Source: G965250275 sp965250275 (GTDB lineage Bacteria > Pseudomonadota > Alphaproteobacteria > Rhodobacterales > Rhodobacteraceae). Taken from it: a stretch of 64,000 bases of DNA. Location: assembly GCA_965250275.1 (NCBI GenBank), contig OZ252297.1, positions 2,914,001 to 2,978,000 on the forward strand, written 5' to 3'. The stretch's first letter is position 1. Each line of letters begins with the position of its first letter. The notes beneath the pieces were generated by a model that saw only the letters and a list, made by a program, of their open reading frames with translations, searched no databases and was not told the origin of the DNA. Shown in pieces: positions 43,759 through 52,364 of this stretch. The translations under genes were made by a program, and so were the position numbers.

Positions 43759-44719
43759 CGATGTTGGCGAACTGCGTTCCGGCGTTTGCGTCAGGCTTGG
43801 ACCAGTCGCGTTTGACACCCAGGTAGAGCAGGATGGCCGACGCCACGAACACCGACGAATAGGTGCCAACGATCACGCCCCAGATCATCGCGAACACAAA
43901 CCCGCGGATCACATCCCCGCCCAATACAAAGAGCGCAATCAGCGCCAGCAATGTGGTCACCGAGGTCATCACCGTCCGGCTGAGCGTTTCGTTGATCGAG
44001 ATGTTAAGGACATCGGCCAGTGACTTCTTCTTGTACTTCCGCAGGTTTTCGCGCACGCGGTCGAACACAACCACGGTGTCGTTCAGCGAGTAGCCGACGA
44101 TGGTCAAAAGCGCCGCGATGATCGCCAGATCAAAGCGAATCTGAAGTTCCGAGAAGATGCCGATCGTCAGAATGACGTCATGCACCAGCGCGGCCACCGC
44201 ACCCAAGGCAAACTGCCACTCAAAACGCAACCAGATGTAGACCAGAACCGCCCCTATCGCGAGCGCGACAGCAATCACGGCTGTCTGGATCAGTTCGCCA
44301 GAGACCTTGGGGCCCACGGATTCAACCGACACGAACTTTATGTCGGGAATGTCCGCGGACAATGCCGCTTCGACATCGGTGATCATCTGCGAGGTGACAG
44401 CCTCTTCACCGTCCTGTGCCTGAATGCGGATCATCGCGACGTTCTGATCCGCTTCGAATGTCGGATCAAAAACCTCGGTGATGGTCACATCCCCCAATGA
44501 GAGCGTTTCAATGGCACCACGATAAACCCCCACGTCGACCGGTTGCGCACTCTCGGTCCGAATAGTCGTGCCACCCCGGAAATCGATGCCGAAGTTCAGC
44601 CCCTGAATCAGGAAAGACGTGAAGGCCACCACCATCATCAAAGCGGAAATGCCAAGCCAGAGCTTCCACCGTTTGAAGAAATCGAAAGACGTCTCTTTGG
44701 GAACCAATCGCAGGCGCAT
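43751..44719 (-). CDS. secF: Protein translocase subunit SecF
   Basis: Works with SecD to complete protein export using the proton-motive force. At 322 residues it has GLNFGIDFRGGTTIR near residue 45, YIWLRFEWQFALGAVAALVHDVILTIGIF near 165 and GYSLNDTVVVFDRVRENL near 220. One base separates it from secD. Confidence 0.97.
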   Translation of the reverse strand: MRLRLVPKETSFDFFKRWKLWLGISALMMVVAFTSFLIQGLNFGIDFRGGTTIRTESAQPVDVGVYRGAIETLSLGDVTITEVFDPTFEADQNVAMIRIQAQDGEEAVTSQMITDVEAALSADIPDIKFVSVESVGPKVSGELIQTAVIAVALAIGAVLVYIWLRFEWQFALGAVAALVHDVILTIGIFSELQIRFDLAIIAALLTIVGYSLNDTVVVFDRVRENLRKYKKKSLADVLNISINETLSRTVMTSVTTLLALIALFVLGGDVIRGFVFAMIWGVIVGTYSSVFVASAILLYLGVKRDWSKPDANAGTQFANIDA

Positions 44720-44720
44720 A

Positions 44721-46382
44721 TCAGACCTCTATCGTGCGGGGGCGGCGGCGTTCGAACCACATGATGATCATCAGCCGCGTGACGAAGATCGCAGTAAAGA
44801 CGGATGTCAGAATGCCAAGGCCCAGCGTAATGGCAAACCCACGCACCGGGCCGGAACCCATTGCAAACAGGATGACAGCAGTGATGAACGTCGTGATGTT
44901 GGCGTCCAGAATGGCGCTCAACGCCTTTTCATAGCCCAACTCGATCGCACGCGCTGGTCCTTTCGAGGTTTTCAGCTCCTCCCGGATCCGCTCGAACACC
45001 AGCACGTTGGCGTCAACCGCCATCCCCACCGTCAGAACGATCCCGGCAATGCCCGGCAATGTCAGCGTGGCCCCGATCAGACTCAACAATCCAAAAATCA
45101 GCGCGATGTTGAGGATCAGCGCGATATTCGCGAAAAGCCCGAACAGGCCGTAGCTCAGCCCCATGAATACCAGCACCCCGACAAAGGCCACGATTGTGGC
45201 CACCCGTCCGGCTTCGATGCTGTCCTGCCCCAGTTCCGGACCAATCGTGCGTTCCTCAAGGAATTCCAACCCGGCAGGTAAGGCGCCCGCGCGCAGCAGC
45301 ACGGCCAGATTGGTGCTCTCTTCAACGGTGAAGTTTCCCGTGATGATCCCGGACCCGCCGGGAATGTGGCTCTGGATGACCGGCGCGCTGATCACCTCAT
45401 CATCCAAAACGATCGCAAACGGGTTGCCGATGTTCTCGGCTGTGTAATCCCCAAACTTACGCGCGCCAGTGGGGTTGAACCGGAAGTTCACGGCCGGGCG
45501 GCCGTTCTGATCAAAGGACGGCTGGGCGTCGACCAGTTCCTCACCCGTGACCACCGGGGCGGCCTCGAGCGTGTAATACAGGCCCTCTTCGTCCAGCGAT
45601 GGCAGGACTTTGTTGCCAAGGCCCGGTGCCGCGTCGGGGTTTGTGCCGCGTCCCACCACCGGGTTGAACGTCAACTGCGCCGTGGTCCCGATGATGTCCT
45701 TCAGTTCCGAGGCGCTGCCGATGCCAGGCACCTGGATCAGGATGCGATCCGCGCCCTGGCGCTGGATTGTCGGCTCTCGGGTGCCCACCTCGTCGATCCG
45801 GCGCCGAATGATTTCCAAGGCCTGTTGAACCGTGCGATCGTCCGAAGCGCGCTGCTCCTCGTCGCTCATGGTGATGACGATCACGTCTCCGTCGGCTTGA
45901 ACATCAATATCCGTGGCGCCAACGCCGCTCAGGGACTGGATCGGACGGGCCAGGTCGCGCACCACCTGCAATGCGCGTGGCATGCCCTCGGGCTCTCCGA
46001 TACGGACCCGCAGTTCGCCGAGTTCTGAGGGTTGCAGTCGAATGGTGCCGACAACCGCGCGCTCGGGTCTCAGGGCATCACGCACATCAGGCCACATCGC
46101 CTCCATGCGGGCCGCGTAGACGTCCTCGACCTGCACTTCGGCTAGCAGATGTGCGCCGCCGCGCAGGTCCAGCCCGAGATTGACCAGCGATGATGGCAGC
46201 CAGTTGGGCCATTCGGCGGCTTCAGCAGCCAGTTCGGGGGTTTCTCCCCGCTGCTCGATCGCCGCAACCGCGTCGTTATGGGTTTCGACGCGCGAGTAAA
46301 ATCCGTTGGGGAGCGCCATGATCAGCCCGGTCAGACAGACCAGCCAAATCAGCACACGTTTCCAGGTTTCGATTTGCAGCAT
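44721..46382 (-). CDS. secD: Protein translocase subunit SecD
   Basis: Large partner of SecF with a periplasmic P1 domain, 553 residues. Motifs are LGLDLRGGAHLLAEV near residue 70, DRILIQVPGIGSASELKDIIGTTAQL near 220 and GMAVDANVLVFERIREEL near 455. It follows yajC by 33 bases. Confidence 0.97.
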   Translation of the reverse strand: MLQIETWKRVLIWLVCLTGLIMALPNGFYSRVETHNDAVAAIEQRGETPELAAEAAEWPNWLPSSLVNLGLDLRGGAHLLAEVQVEDVYAARMEAMWPDVRDALRPERAVVGTIRLQPSELGELRVRIGEPEGMPRALQVVRDLARPIQSLSGVGATDIDVQADGDVIVITMSDEEQRASDDRTVQQALEIIRRRIDEVGTREPTIQRQGADRILIQVPGIGSASELKDIIGTTAQLTFNPVVGRGTNPDAAPGLGNKVLPSLDEEGLYYTLEAAPVVTGEELVDAQPSFDQNGRPAVNFRFNPTGARKFGDYTAENIGNPFAIVLDDEVISAPVIQSHIPGGSGIITGNFTVEESTNLAVLLRAGALPAGLEFLEERTIGPELGQDSIEAGRVATIVAFVGVLVFMGLSYGLFGLFANIALILNIALIFGLLSLIGATLTLPGIAGIVLTVGMAVDANVLVFERIREELKTSKGPARAIELGYEKALSAILDANITTFITAVILFAMGSGPVRGFAITLGLGILTSVFTAIFVTRLMIIMWFERRRPRTIEV

Positions 46383-46415
46383 GGCCCTGCCTTGTCACTG
46401 CCGGGAAAGGCGGGG

Positions 46416-46703
46416 TTACTTTGCCGGTTCGGTTTTGGACACGACCTGTGCGACGGTGGTTTTGACAACCCGCACTTTGACGTTCTCAGCCAACTCGACC
46501 TCGATCTCGTTGTCGTCTTTGACCTTCACCACTTTGCCGATCAACCCGCCCTGCGTGACCACCTGATCGCCGCGGCGCAGCGCCTCTACCATGGCCTGGT
46601 GTTGTTTCACCTTTTTCTGCTGCGGTCTGATCAACAGGAAGTACATGATCGCAAAGATCAGAATGAGCGGGAGAAACTGGGCAAATGCGCTGCCACCGTC
46701 CAT
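46416..46703 (-). CDS. yajC: Preprotein translocase subunit YajC
   Basis: Small single-pass protein (95 residues) of the SecDF complex. FLPLILIFAIMYFLLIRPQQKKVKQHQAMVEAL and GDQVVTQGGLIGKVVKV are the family sequence. GAGG stands seven bases before ATG 46703. It is the first gene of the ten-gene minus-strand run ending in ccmG. Confidence 0.96.
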   Translation of the reverse strand: MDGGSAFAQFLPLILIFAIMYFLLIRPQQKKVKQHQAMVEALRRGDQVVTQGGLIGKVVKVKDDNEIEVELAENVKVRVVKTTVAQVVSKTEPAK

Positions 46704-47023
46704 GGAAAAACCTCGTCTCTGGGGGGCGGGCCCGGCCCGCGAATTCTGCCGGAACCTATGCGTTCATGGGGGCAGGCGCAAGGCACGACTGCCGAAAGTC
46801 AGAGCGGTCCGGCTATGAATGTAGAACGGTCTTATTGCATCGGGAAAGTGACGCCGATTGACGTCATTTTCGCGTTGGTTGGCGCGACTCGAACAACTGA
46901 TGCGCCCCGCCGCGCCCGACCGGTCGCTCAATTCGAACCGATCCCCGCCATCCGTGCCCTACCATAGGACGGGCGGATTGGGCATAAGGGCGCGGACGAC
47001 TCAATACACGTAGGATCAGACCC
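46704..47023. other. 320-base divergent region between yajC and serS
   Basis: Holds the promoters for the yajC-sec-ccm run (minus) and serS (plus). No gene, terminator or clear repeat is visible. AGGA eight bases before ATG 47024 serves serS. Confidence 0.5.
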
Positions 47024-48316
47024 ATGCACGATATCCGCGCTATCCGCGAAAATCCCGCAGCGTTCGACGCCGCCCTGGCCCGTCGCGGGGATGCACCGGA
47101 ATCGTCCGCCTTGCTGGAGGTCGATGCGACGCGCCGGGCCAAGATCACAGCCGCTGAAACGGCACAGGCGGAACAGAACGCAGCCTCCAAGGCCGTGGGC
47201 GCTGCGAAGGCCCAAGGTGATGACGCTGAATTCGCACGCCTGCGCGCGCTGGTCTCGGAAAAGAAATCCCATATCGCCGCGATGCAGGCCCAGGCCAAGG
47301 ATCTGGACGCCGATCTGACGGACCGACTGGCCCGGATCGCCAATCTGCCCGCTGATGACGTGCCTGACGGAGCGGACGAGAACGACAATGTCGAAGTCAA
47401 CCGCTGGGGCACGCTGCCCGAGTTTGACTTTGCACCCAAAGAGCATTTCGAGATTGCCGGTGTCGCCGCATCCATGGATTTCGAGATGGCGGCGAAGACC
47501 TCCGGCGCGCGCTTTGTGGTGCTGAAAGGGGCCGTGGCCCGCATTCACCGCGCCTTGTCGCAATTCATGCTCGACACCCACATCTCCGAGAATGGGCTGA
47601 CCGAGATGCAGATGCCTGTTCTGGTCCGTGACGAGGCGATGTACGGCACCGACAAACTGCCGAAGTTCGGCGGAGACAGTTACCAGACGACGAATGGGTG
47701 GTGGTTGATCCCGACATCCGAGGTGCCGCTGACCTATTCGGTTGCCGGAGACGTTCTGGATGCAGACCAACTGCCCATCCGGCTGACCTCCCATACCTTG
47801 TGTTTCCGGTCCGAAGCCGGAAGCGCTGGCAAGGACACGTCCGGCATGTTGCGCCAGCACCAGTTCGAAAAGGTCGAGATGGTGTCGATCACGCATCCCG
47901 ATGACAGCGACGCCGAACAAAAGCGCATGCTGCGCTGTGCCGAAGACCTGCTGGAGCGGCTGGGCCTGCCCTACCGGACCGTGATCCTGTGCACAGGCGA
48001 TATGGGGTTTGGCGCGCGCCGCACTTACGACATCGAAGTCTGGGTGCCGGGGCAGAACACCTATCGCGAGATTTCGAGTGTCTCGACCACCGGTGATTTT
48101 CAGGCACGCCGCATGAATGCGCGATTCCGGCCTGCCGATGGAGAGAAACCGGAGTTTGTGCACACCCTGAATGGATCGGGGCTGGCGGTCGGGCGGTGCC
48201 TGATTGCGGTGCTGGAAAACGGCCAGCAAGCAGACGGGTCCGTGACCCTGCCAGATGTCCTGGCCGGATATCTGGGCGGAAAAACGGTGCTGACGGCGGA
48301 CGGGGTGCTGGCATGA
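47024..48316 (+). CDS. serS: Seryl-tRNA synthetase
   Basis: Class II synthetase of 430 residues. The N-terminal coiled-coil arm is near residues 30-100. Class II motifs follow: FVVLKGAVARIHRALSQFMLD, HTLCFRSEAGSAGKDTSGMLRQHQFEKVEM (span near residues 258-288) and the final NGSGLAVGRCLIAVLEN. The stop overlaps the next ATG by ATGA. Confidence 0.98.
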   Translation: MHDIRAIRENPAAFDAALARRGDAPESSALLEVDATRRAKITAAETAQAEQNAASKAVGAAKAQGDDAEFARLRALVSEKKSHIAAMQAQAKDLDADLTDRLARIANLPADDVPDGADENDNVEVNRWGTLPEFDFAPKEHFEIAGVAASMDFEMAAKTSGARFVVLKGAVARIHRALSQFMLDTHISENGLTEMQMPVLVRDEAMYGTDKLPKFGGDSYQTTNGWWLIPTSEVPLTYSVAGDVLDADQLPIRLTSHTLCFRSEAGSAGKDTSGMLRQHQFEKVEMVSITHPDDSDAEQKRMLRCAEDLLERLGLPYRTVILCTGDMGFGARRTYDIEVWVPGQNTYREISSVSTTGDFQARRMNARFRPADGEKPEFVHTLNGSGLAVGRCLIAVLENGQQADGSVTLPDVLAGYLGGKTVLTADGVLA

Positions 48317-49026
48317 CACCACGCCCCTCTCCGGTCATGGCGATCGTGGTGGCGCTGGCCACGCTCGCCTTTGCCGGATCCGTGTTGATCGTGCCCGGAT
48401 TTGGCGGATTTGACCCGCAACAGTTTCCGATCCCGCAGGACGACCCGCCGGTCCAGCCCGCAGGATATGCCTTTGCGATCTGGGGCGTGATCTATCTGTG
48501 GCTGTTGGCAGCGGCGGCTTATGGGCTGATCGCACGCGCGCAGGAAGTGGACTGGGCCGAAATGCGTCCACCGCTGGCCCTCAGCCTCGCAATCGGTGCG
48601 GCATGGTTGCCAGTGGCGGAACTTAGTCCGTTGGGTGCCACAGTGCTGATCTGGGCGATGCTCGTTCCGGCACTGGTGGCGCTGCGCGCTGCGCCGCGCC
48701 TTGACCGGTGGTGGGCACGGGCGCCAGTGGCGCTCTATGCCGGATGGCTTACTGCAGCCAGCTGCGTCTCGATTGGCCTGATCCTTGCAGGGTATCTGGG
48801 CGCAAATCAGGGCACGGCGGCGATTCTCAGCCTTGTCTTGGCGCTCGCAATTGCAGCTTTCATTCTTTCGCGCGTGAGCGACATTGCGGAATACGGGATC
48901 GCGGTTGTTTGGGCGGTGATCGCGATTGCGGTTCAGAACTGGGGTGGTGACATGTCGGTCTTCTGGCTGGCGCTGGCCGGGGCTGCCCTGATCGGGGCGC
49001 TTACGCTGCGCAACGCCAGACGCTGA
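48313..49026 (+). CDS. TspO/MBR-related membrane protein
   Basis: The 237-residue protein has about seven hydrophobic helices and the Trp-rich segment YAFAIWGVIYLWLLAAAAY near residues 52-70, as in the tryptophan-rich sensory protein family. Classical TspO proteins have about 160 residues and five helices, so this is a longer relative. Roles proposed for the family concern porphyrin and lipid binding. It is translationally coupled to serS, and its stop touches that of the HhH gene. Confidence 0.75.
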   Translation: MTPRPSPVMAIVVALATLAFAGSVLIVPGFGGFDPQQFPIPQDDPPVQPAGYAFAIWGVIYLWLLAAAAYGLIARAQEVDWAEMRPPLALSLAIGAAWLPVAELSPLGATVLIWAMLVPALVALRAAPRLDRWWARAPVALYAGWLTAASCVSIGLILAGYLGANQGTAAILSLVLALAIAAFILSRVSDIAEYGIAVVWAVIAIAVQNWGGDMSVFWLALAGAALIGALTLRNARR

Positions 49027-49578
49027 TCACTTCCCCTTTTTCTTCGCTTTCCCGGATTTTTTCGAGGGTTTCGATTTGTCGGCGGATTTCTTCCCGCCCG
49101 ATTTTTTGCTGTCCTTTTTGGACGCCTTGGCGTCCTTGGACTTGGTCTTGGCTTGCTTTGCTTTGCCGACTGTCTTGTCCTTGGACGCCGACTTGGCAGC
49201 TTTGGACGATTTCTTATCCTTGGGTTTCGATTTGGCGGAAGACTTGGCCTTCTTCTTACCTTTGGATGCCTTGGTGTCCTTTTCCTTCGACTTTTTGATT
49301 TTGGGCTCCGGATCCGAGGTCGGCTTTGCCGCTGGCGCTTTTGCTTTCGTTGGTTTGGCGGGTTCGGGCGCGGATTGTTGAGGGGCTGGTTCGGGCACAC
49401 CGACAAGCGCGCGCGCCGCCGCGATCAGAGCCGGTGCACGTGCGACCCCGATCCGCGGCACTTGCACGAGGTGTTCAGGCGATGCGGCAGCGAGCCCTGC
49501 CGGTGTGGTGATGCCAATATCGGTCAGGCCTCGCGCCATTGCCGGACCAATCCCGGCTATTTTCATCAGGTCGGACAT
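49027..49578 (-). CDS. HhH protein with lysine-rich histone-H1-like tail
   Basis: The 183-residue product starts at ATG 49578, chosen because AGGA is seven bases upstream; ATG 49584 is only one base from it. Residues 1-60 have two helix-hairpin-helix-like elements (MKIAGIGPAMARGLTDIGI and EHLVQVPRIGVARAPALIAAARAL). Residues 75-183 are a tail in which my count gives 45 Lys in 109 residues, with Ala, Ser and Thr and almost no hydrophobic residues. A DNA-binding, chromatin-like protein is the natural reading. Family assignment beyond that is not possible. Confidence 0.82.
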   Translation of the reverse strand: MSDLMKIAGIGPAMARGLTDIGITTPAGLAAASPEHLVQVPRIGVARAPALIAAARALVGVPEPAPQQSAPEPAKPTKAKAPAAKPTSDPEPKIKKSKEKDTKASKGKKKAKSSAKSKPKDKKSSKAAKSASKDKTVGKAKQAKTKSKDAKASKKDSKKSGGKKSADKSKPSKKSGKAKKKGK

Positions 49579-49705
49579 ACTCATTTCCTTTGGTGCGCTC
49601 CCGGGCCGTTCAAATCGGGCGCTCAGGGATTGCCTAATTGCTTGCTACGTTTCTCCGAAAAGACGTTACAGCAATTGCATATCTTTTGTATATACGTTCT
49701 TTGAG

Positions 49706-49729
49706 GGTCTGGTGATGCGTCACCAAACC
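49706..49729. promoter_or_regulatory. Hairpin downstream of the desaturase gene
   Basis: GGTCTGGTGA (49706-49715) and TCACCAAACC (49720-49729) pair with one G-T type mismatch around TGCG. It lies 15 bases after the desaturase stop on the minus strand, without a T-tract. It may mark the transcript end or form an operator of the HhH gene that follows. Confidence 0.45.
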
Positions 49730-49743
49730 GACATGATCAAGGA

Positions 49744-50736
49744 TCAGTTCGCGCCCAGTACGGTGTCCTGGCCCCGGCGTTCCGCTTTAGGATACGGCAC
49801 AAGGCGACCCTGGTCCTCGTCCCAGAGTTTCAATCGCAGCGCAGCCACGGCTTCGAGGAACCCGATGCGGCGCGGCGCAACCTCGGGCGGCAGCGAATGG
49901 TGGCAGCGGCGCAAACGGTAGCTCGGGATGCGCGCATTGAAATGATGGATGTCGTGCAGCGTGATGTTGGCAACGGCAAAATCGAACAGCCAACCAAAGT
50001 CCAGACAAGAAGATCCTTGAATCGCAGCCAGTTGCGGGTCGAGATCCGGACGGCGGTCCCAATAGGTGTCTTCGAAATTGTGCTGAAGATAGACGAGAAA
50101 CACCCCGATCATGCCCCCCAGAACACTAGCGGAAAACCAGACCAGCAGACCCGTCAGACCCGCCAGCCAATAGAGGCCCGCGATCATGACGACGATCGCG
50201 AGATTATGGAGCAGGACGCCGGTCACGCCGAACTGAACGGTGTTCTTGGGCCAGCGGTACCGAATGAAATACGTGAACAACGCCCCGAGCGGGATCAAGA
50301 TAAACGGGTTGCGATACAGCCGATATTGGAGCCGCTCCCAGAAACCCGCCGCATTCCACTCCCGCAGGGTCATGGTGTGGATCTCGCCGGTTTCCCGATG
50401 CTCAAGATTGCCGAGATGCCCGTGATGCAGGTTGTGATTCTGTTTCATCACCTCGAAGGGCGCGAATGTAAATGGGGACAGTACATGTCCGGCCAGCTCG
50501 TTCTGACCGCGGGTTTCGAACAGCGAATGATGCCCGGTATCGTGCTGTAGCACGTACAACCGGACCGCCGAAAACGCGTGCACGATGACGGCCGGCACCA
50601 GCACGTACCACAGATGTACGTTGACGATCGCCAGATAAAGGGACGCGAAATAGACCGCAAACGTGCCGAAGTAGCTCAGGCTCGCAAGCCTGTTGTCCTT
50701 TTCGCAAAACTGACGTGTGTGCGCACGCAAGTCCAT
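49744..50736 (-). CDS. Membrane fatty acid desaturase
   Basis: Di-iron membrane desaturase of 330 residues, ATG 50736 with GAGGG six bases upstream. Three histidine boxes are intact: HDTGHH near residue 66, HNLHHGH near 102 and HDIHHF near 258. Several hydrophobic helices surround them. Enzymes of this type act on fatty acids, carotenoid rings or related lipids; the exact substrate is unknown. It is a single gene. Confidence 0.9.
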   Translation of the reverse strand: MDLRAHTRQFCEKDNRLASLSYFGTFAVYFASLYLAIVNVHLWYVLVPAVIVHAFSAVRLYVLQHDTGHHSLFETRGQNELAGHVLSPFTFAPFEVMKQNHNLHHGHLGNLEHRETGEIHTMTLREWNAAGFWERLQYRLYRNPFILIPLGALFTYFIRYRWPKNTVQFGVTGVLLHNLAIVVMIAGLYWLAGLTGLLVWFSASVLGGMIGVFLVYLQHNFEDTYWDRRPDLDPQLAAIQGSSCLDFGWLFDFAVANITLHDIHHFNARIPSYRLRRCHHSLPPEVAPRRIGFLEAVAALRLKLWDEDQGRLVPYPKAERRGQDTVLGAN

Positions 50737-50867
50737 GTTATGCCCTCGCTCCCGGTCTGAGCCGTTCACACTTGCGTACCTAATCCCAATCGCTGCGCGC
50801 GACAAGATCTGGCTCCGTGATCGGCGGAAAAACCGACGAAATCGCTTTGTTGAACGTTTCGAGCGGC

Positions 50868-52316
50868 CTAGCGGGGACCTTTGAGGTGTTTGCGCAGCTT
50901 TGAAGGACCTGCTTTCTTGCGCCCTTTGTAGGGGTTTTTCTCGCTCTGAGACCGCATATGCAGGCGGATCGGGGTGCCCGGCATGTCGAAATCGGTGCGC
51001 AGGCCATTGACCAGATATCGGGTATAACTTTCCGGCATCTTGTCAGGATGACTGCACATCACCACAAAGCCTGGCGGACGGGTTTTCGCCTGCGTCATAT
51101 AGCGTAGCTTGATCCGTTTGCCCTGCGGCGCTGGGGGTGGATGCTGTTCCAGCATTCCCGTCAGCCACCGGTTCAGCTGCGCAGTGGTCACGCGCCGGTT
51201 CCAGACCTCGTAAGCCCGCAGGATCGCCTGATGCAGGCGGTCCAGCCCCCTGCCCGTCCTGGCGGATACAGTGACCATCGGTGCGCCGCGCAACTGCGGC
51301 AACAACCGCTCAAATGCCTCTTTGAGATCTCTCAGCTTGGATTGCCGGTCTTCTTCGATGTCCCATTTGTTGATCGCCACCACCACGGCGCGCCCTTCGC
51401 GCTCCGCCAGATCGGCGATACGCAAGTCTTGCTGTTCGAATGGAATGGCAGCGTCCAGCAAAACAACAACAACTTCCGCGAATTTGACCGCGCGCAGGCC
51501 GTCGCCGACACTGAGCTTTTCAAGCTTTTCCTGCACCTTGGCTTTCTTGCGCATGCCCGCGGTGTCAAAGATCCGCATCGGTGTGCCGTCCCAGTTGACC
51601 TGCAAAGCAATGGCATCACGCGTGATCCCGGCTTCGGGCCCTGTTAGCAACCGATCCTCGCCAATGATCTTGTTGATCAGCGTGGATTTCCCGGCATTCG
51701 GACGCCCGACCACCGCAACCTGCAGGGGCTTTGCTTCTGTGATGCGCGGCAGTTCCGTGTCACTTGCCTCGTCCAGATCCACATCCGTCGCAGGGGCGTC
51801 TGCGATCTCTTTTTCAGCAAAGGCATCGGCCAGCGGCATAAGCTGCGCATAAAGGTCGTTCAGCCCCTCATTGTGCTCTGCCGACATGCGGATTGGTTCG
51901 CCAAGCCCCAGCGCGAAGGCTTCGAGCACGCCGGCATCCGCAGCAGACCCTTCGGCCTTGTTGGCCGCCAGGATCACATGCGCACTGCGTTTGCGCAGGA
52001 TGTCCGCGAACATTTCGTCCGTCGGAGTGATGCCAGTCCGGGCATCCACCATGAACAGGCAGATATCCGCCATATCGACAGCGCGTTCCGTCAGGCGCCG
52101 CATGCGGCCCTGCAGGCTGTCGTCGGTGACATCCTCCAAACCCGCCGTGTCAATCACCGTAAACCGGAGATCGCCCAACCGCGCGGCCCCTTCACGCAGG
52201 TCGCGCGTGACGCCCGGCTGGTCATCGACCAGCGCTAGGCGTTTGCCCACAAGGCGATTGAACAGAGTGGATTTGCCCACGTTCGGGCGCCCCACAATAG
52301 CGAGGGTGAAGGACAT
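50868..52316 (-). CDS. der: Ribosome biogenesis GTPase Der (EngA)
   Basis: Two-domain GTPase of 482 residues for 50S subunit assembly. It starts MSFTLAIVGRPNVGKSTLFNRLVGKRLALVD at ATG 52316. First G domain has GRPNVGKST and DTAGLEDV; the second has GRPNAGKSTLINKIIGEDRLLTG, DTAGMRKKAKV and NKWDIEED; a KH-like C-terminal domain follows. It is the third gene of yfgM-bamB-der. Confidence 0.97.
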   Translation of the reverse strand: MSFTLAIVGRPNVGKSTLFNRLVGKRLALVDDQPGVTRDLREGAARLGDLRFTVIDTAGLEDVTDDSLQGRMRRLTERAVDMADICLFMVDARTGITPTDEMFADILRKRSAHVILAANKAEGSAADAGVLEAFALGLGEPIRMSAEHNEGLNDLYAQLMPLADAFAEKEIADAPATDVDLDEASDTELPRITEAKPLQVAVVGRPNAGKSTLINKIIGEDRLLTGPEAGITRDAIALQVNWDGTPMRIFDTAGMRKKAKVQEKLEKLSVGDGLRAVKFAEVVVVLLDAAIPFEQQDLRIADLAEREGRAVVVAINKWDIEEDRQSKLRDLKEAFERLLPQLRGAPMVTVSARTGRGLDRLHQAILRAYEVWNRRVTTAQLNRWLTGMLEQHPPPAPQGKRIKLRYMTQAKTRPPGFVVMCSHPDKMPESYTRYLVNGLRTDFDMPGTPIRLHMRSQSEKNPYKGRKKAGPSKLRKHLKGPR

Positions 52317-52364
52317 GACCGCCACTTTCGAAAACTCAGAGGCGCCCTTTAGCGCATCCCGCGC

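Noticed and set aside
46928..48322. Long minus-strand frame opposite serS
   Set aside because: No motifs, unnatural composition; serS on the plus strand is certain.
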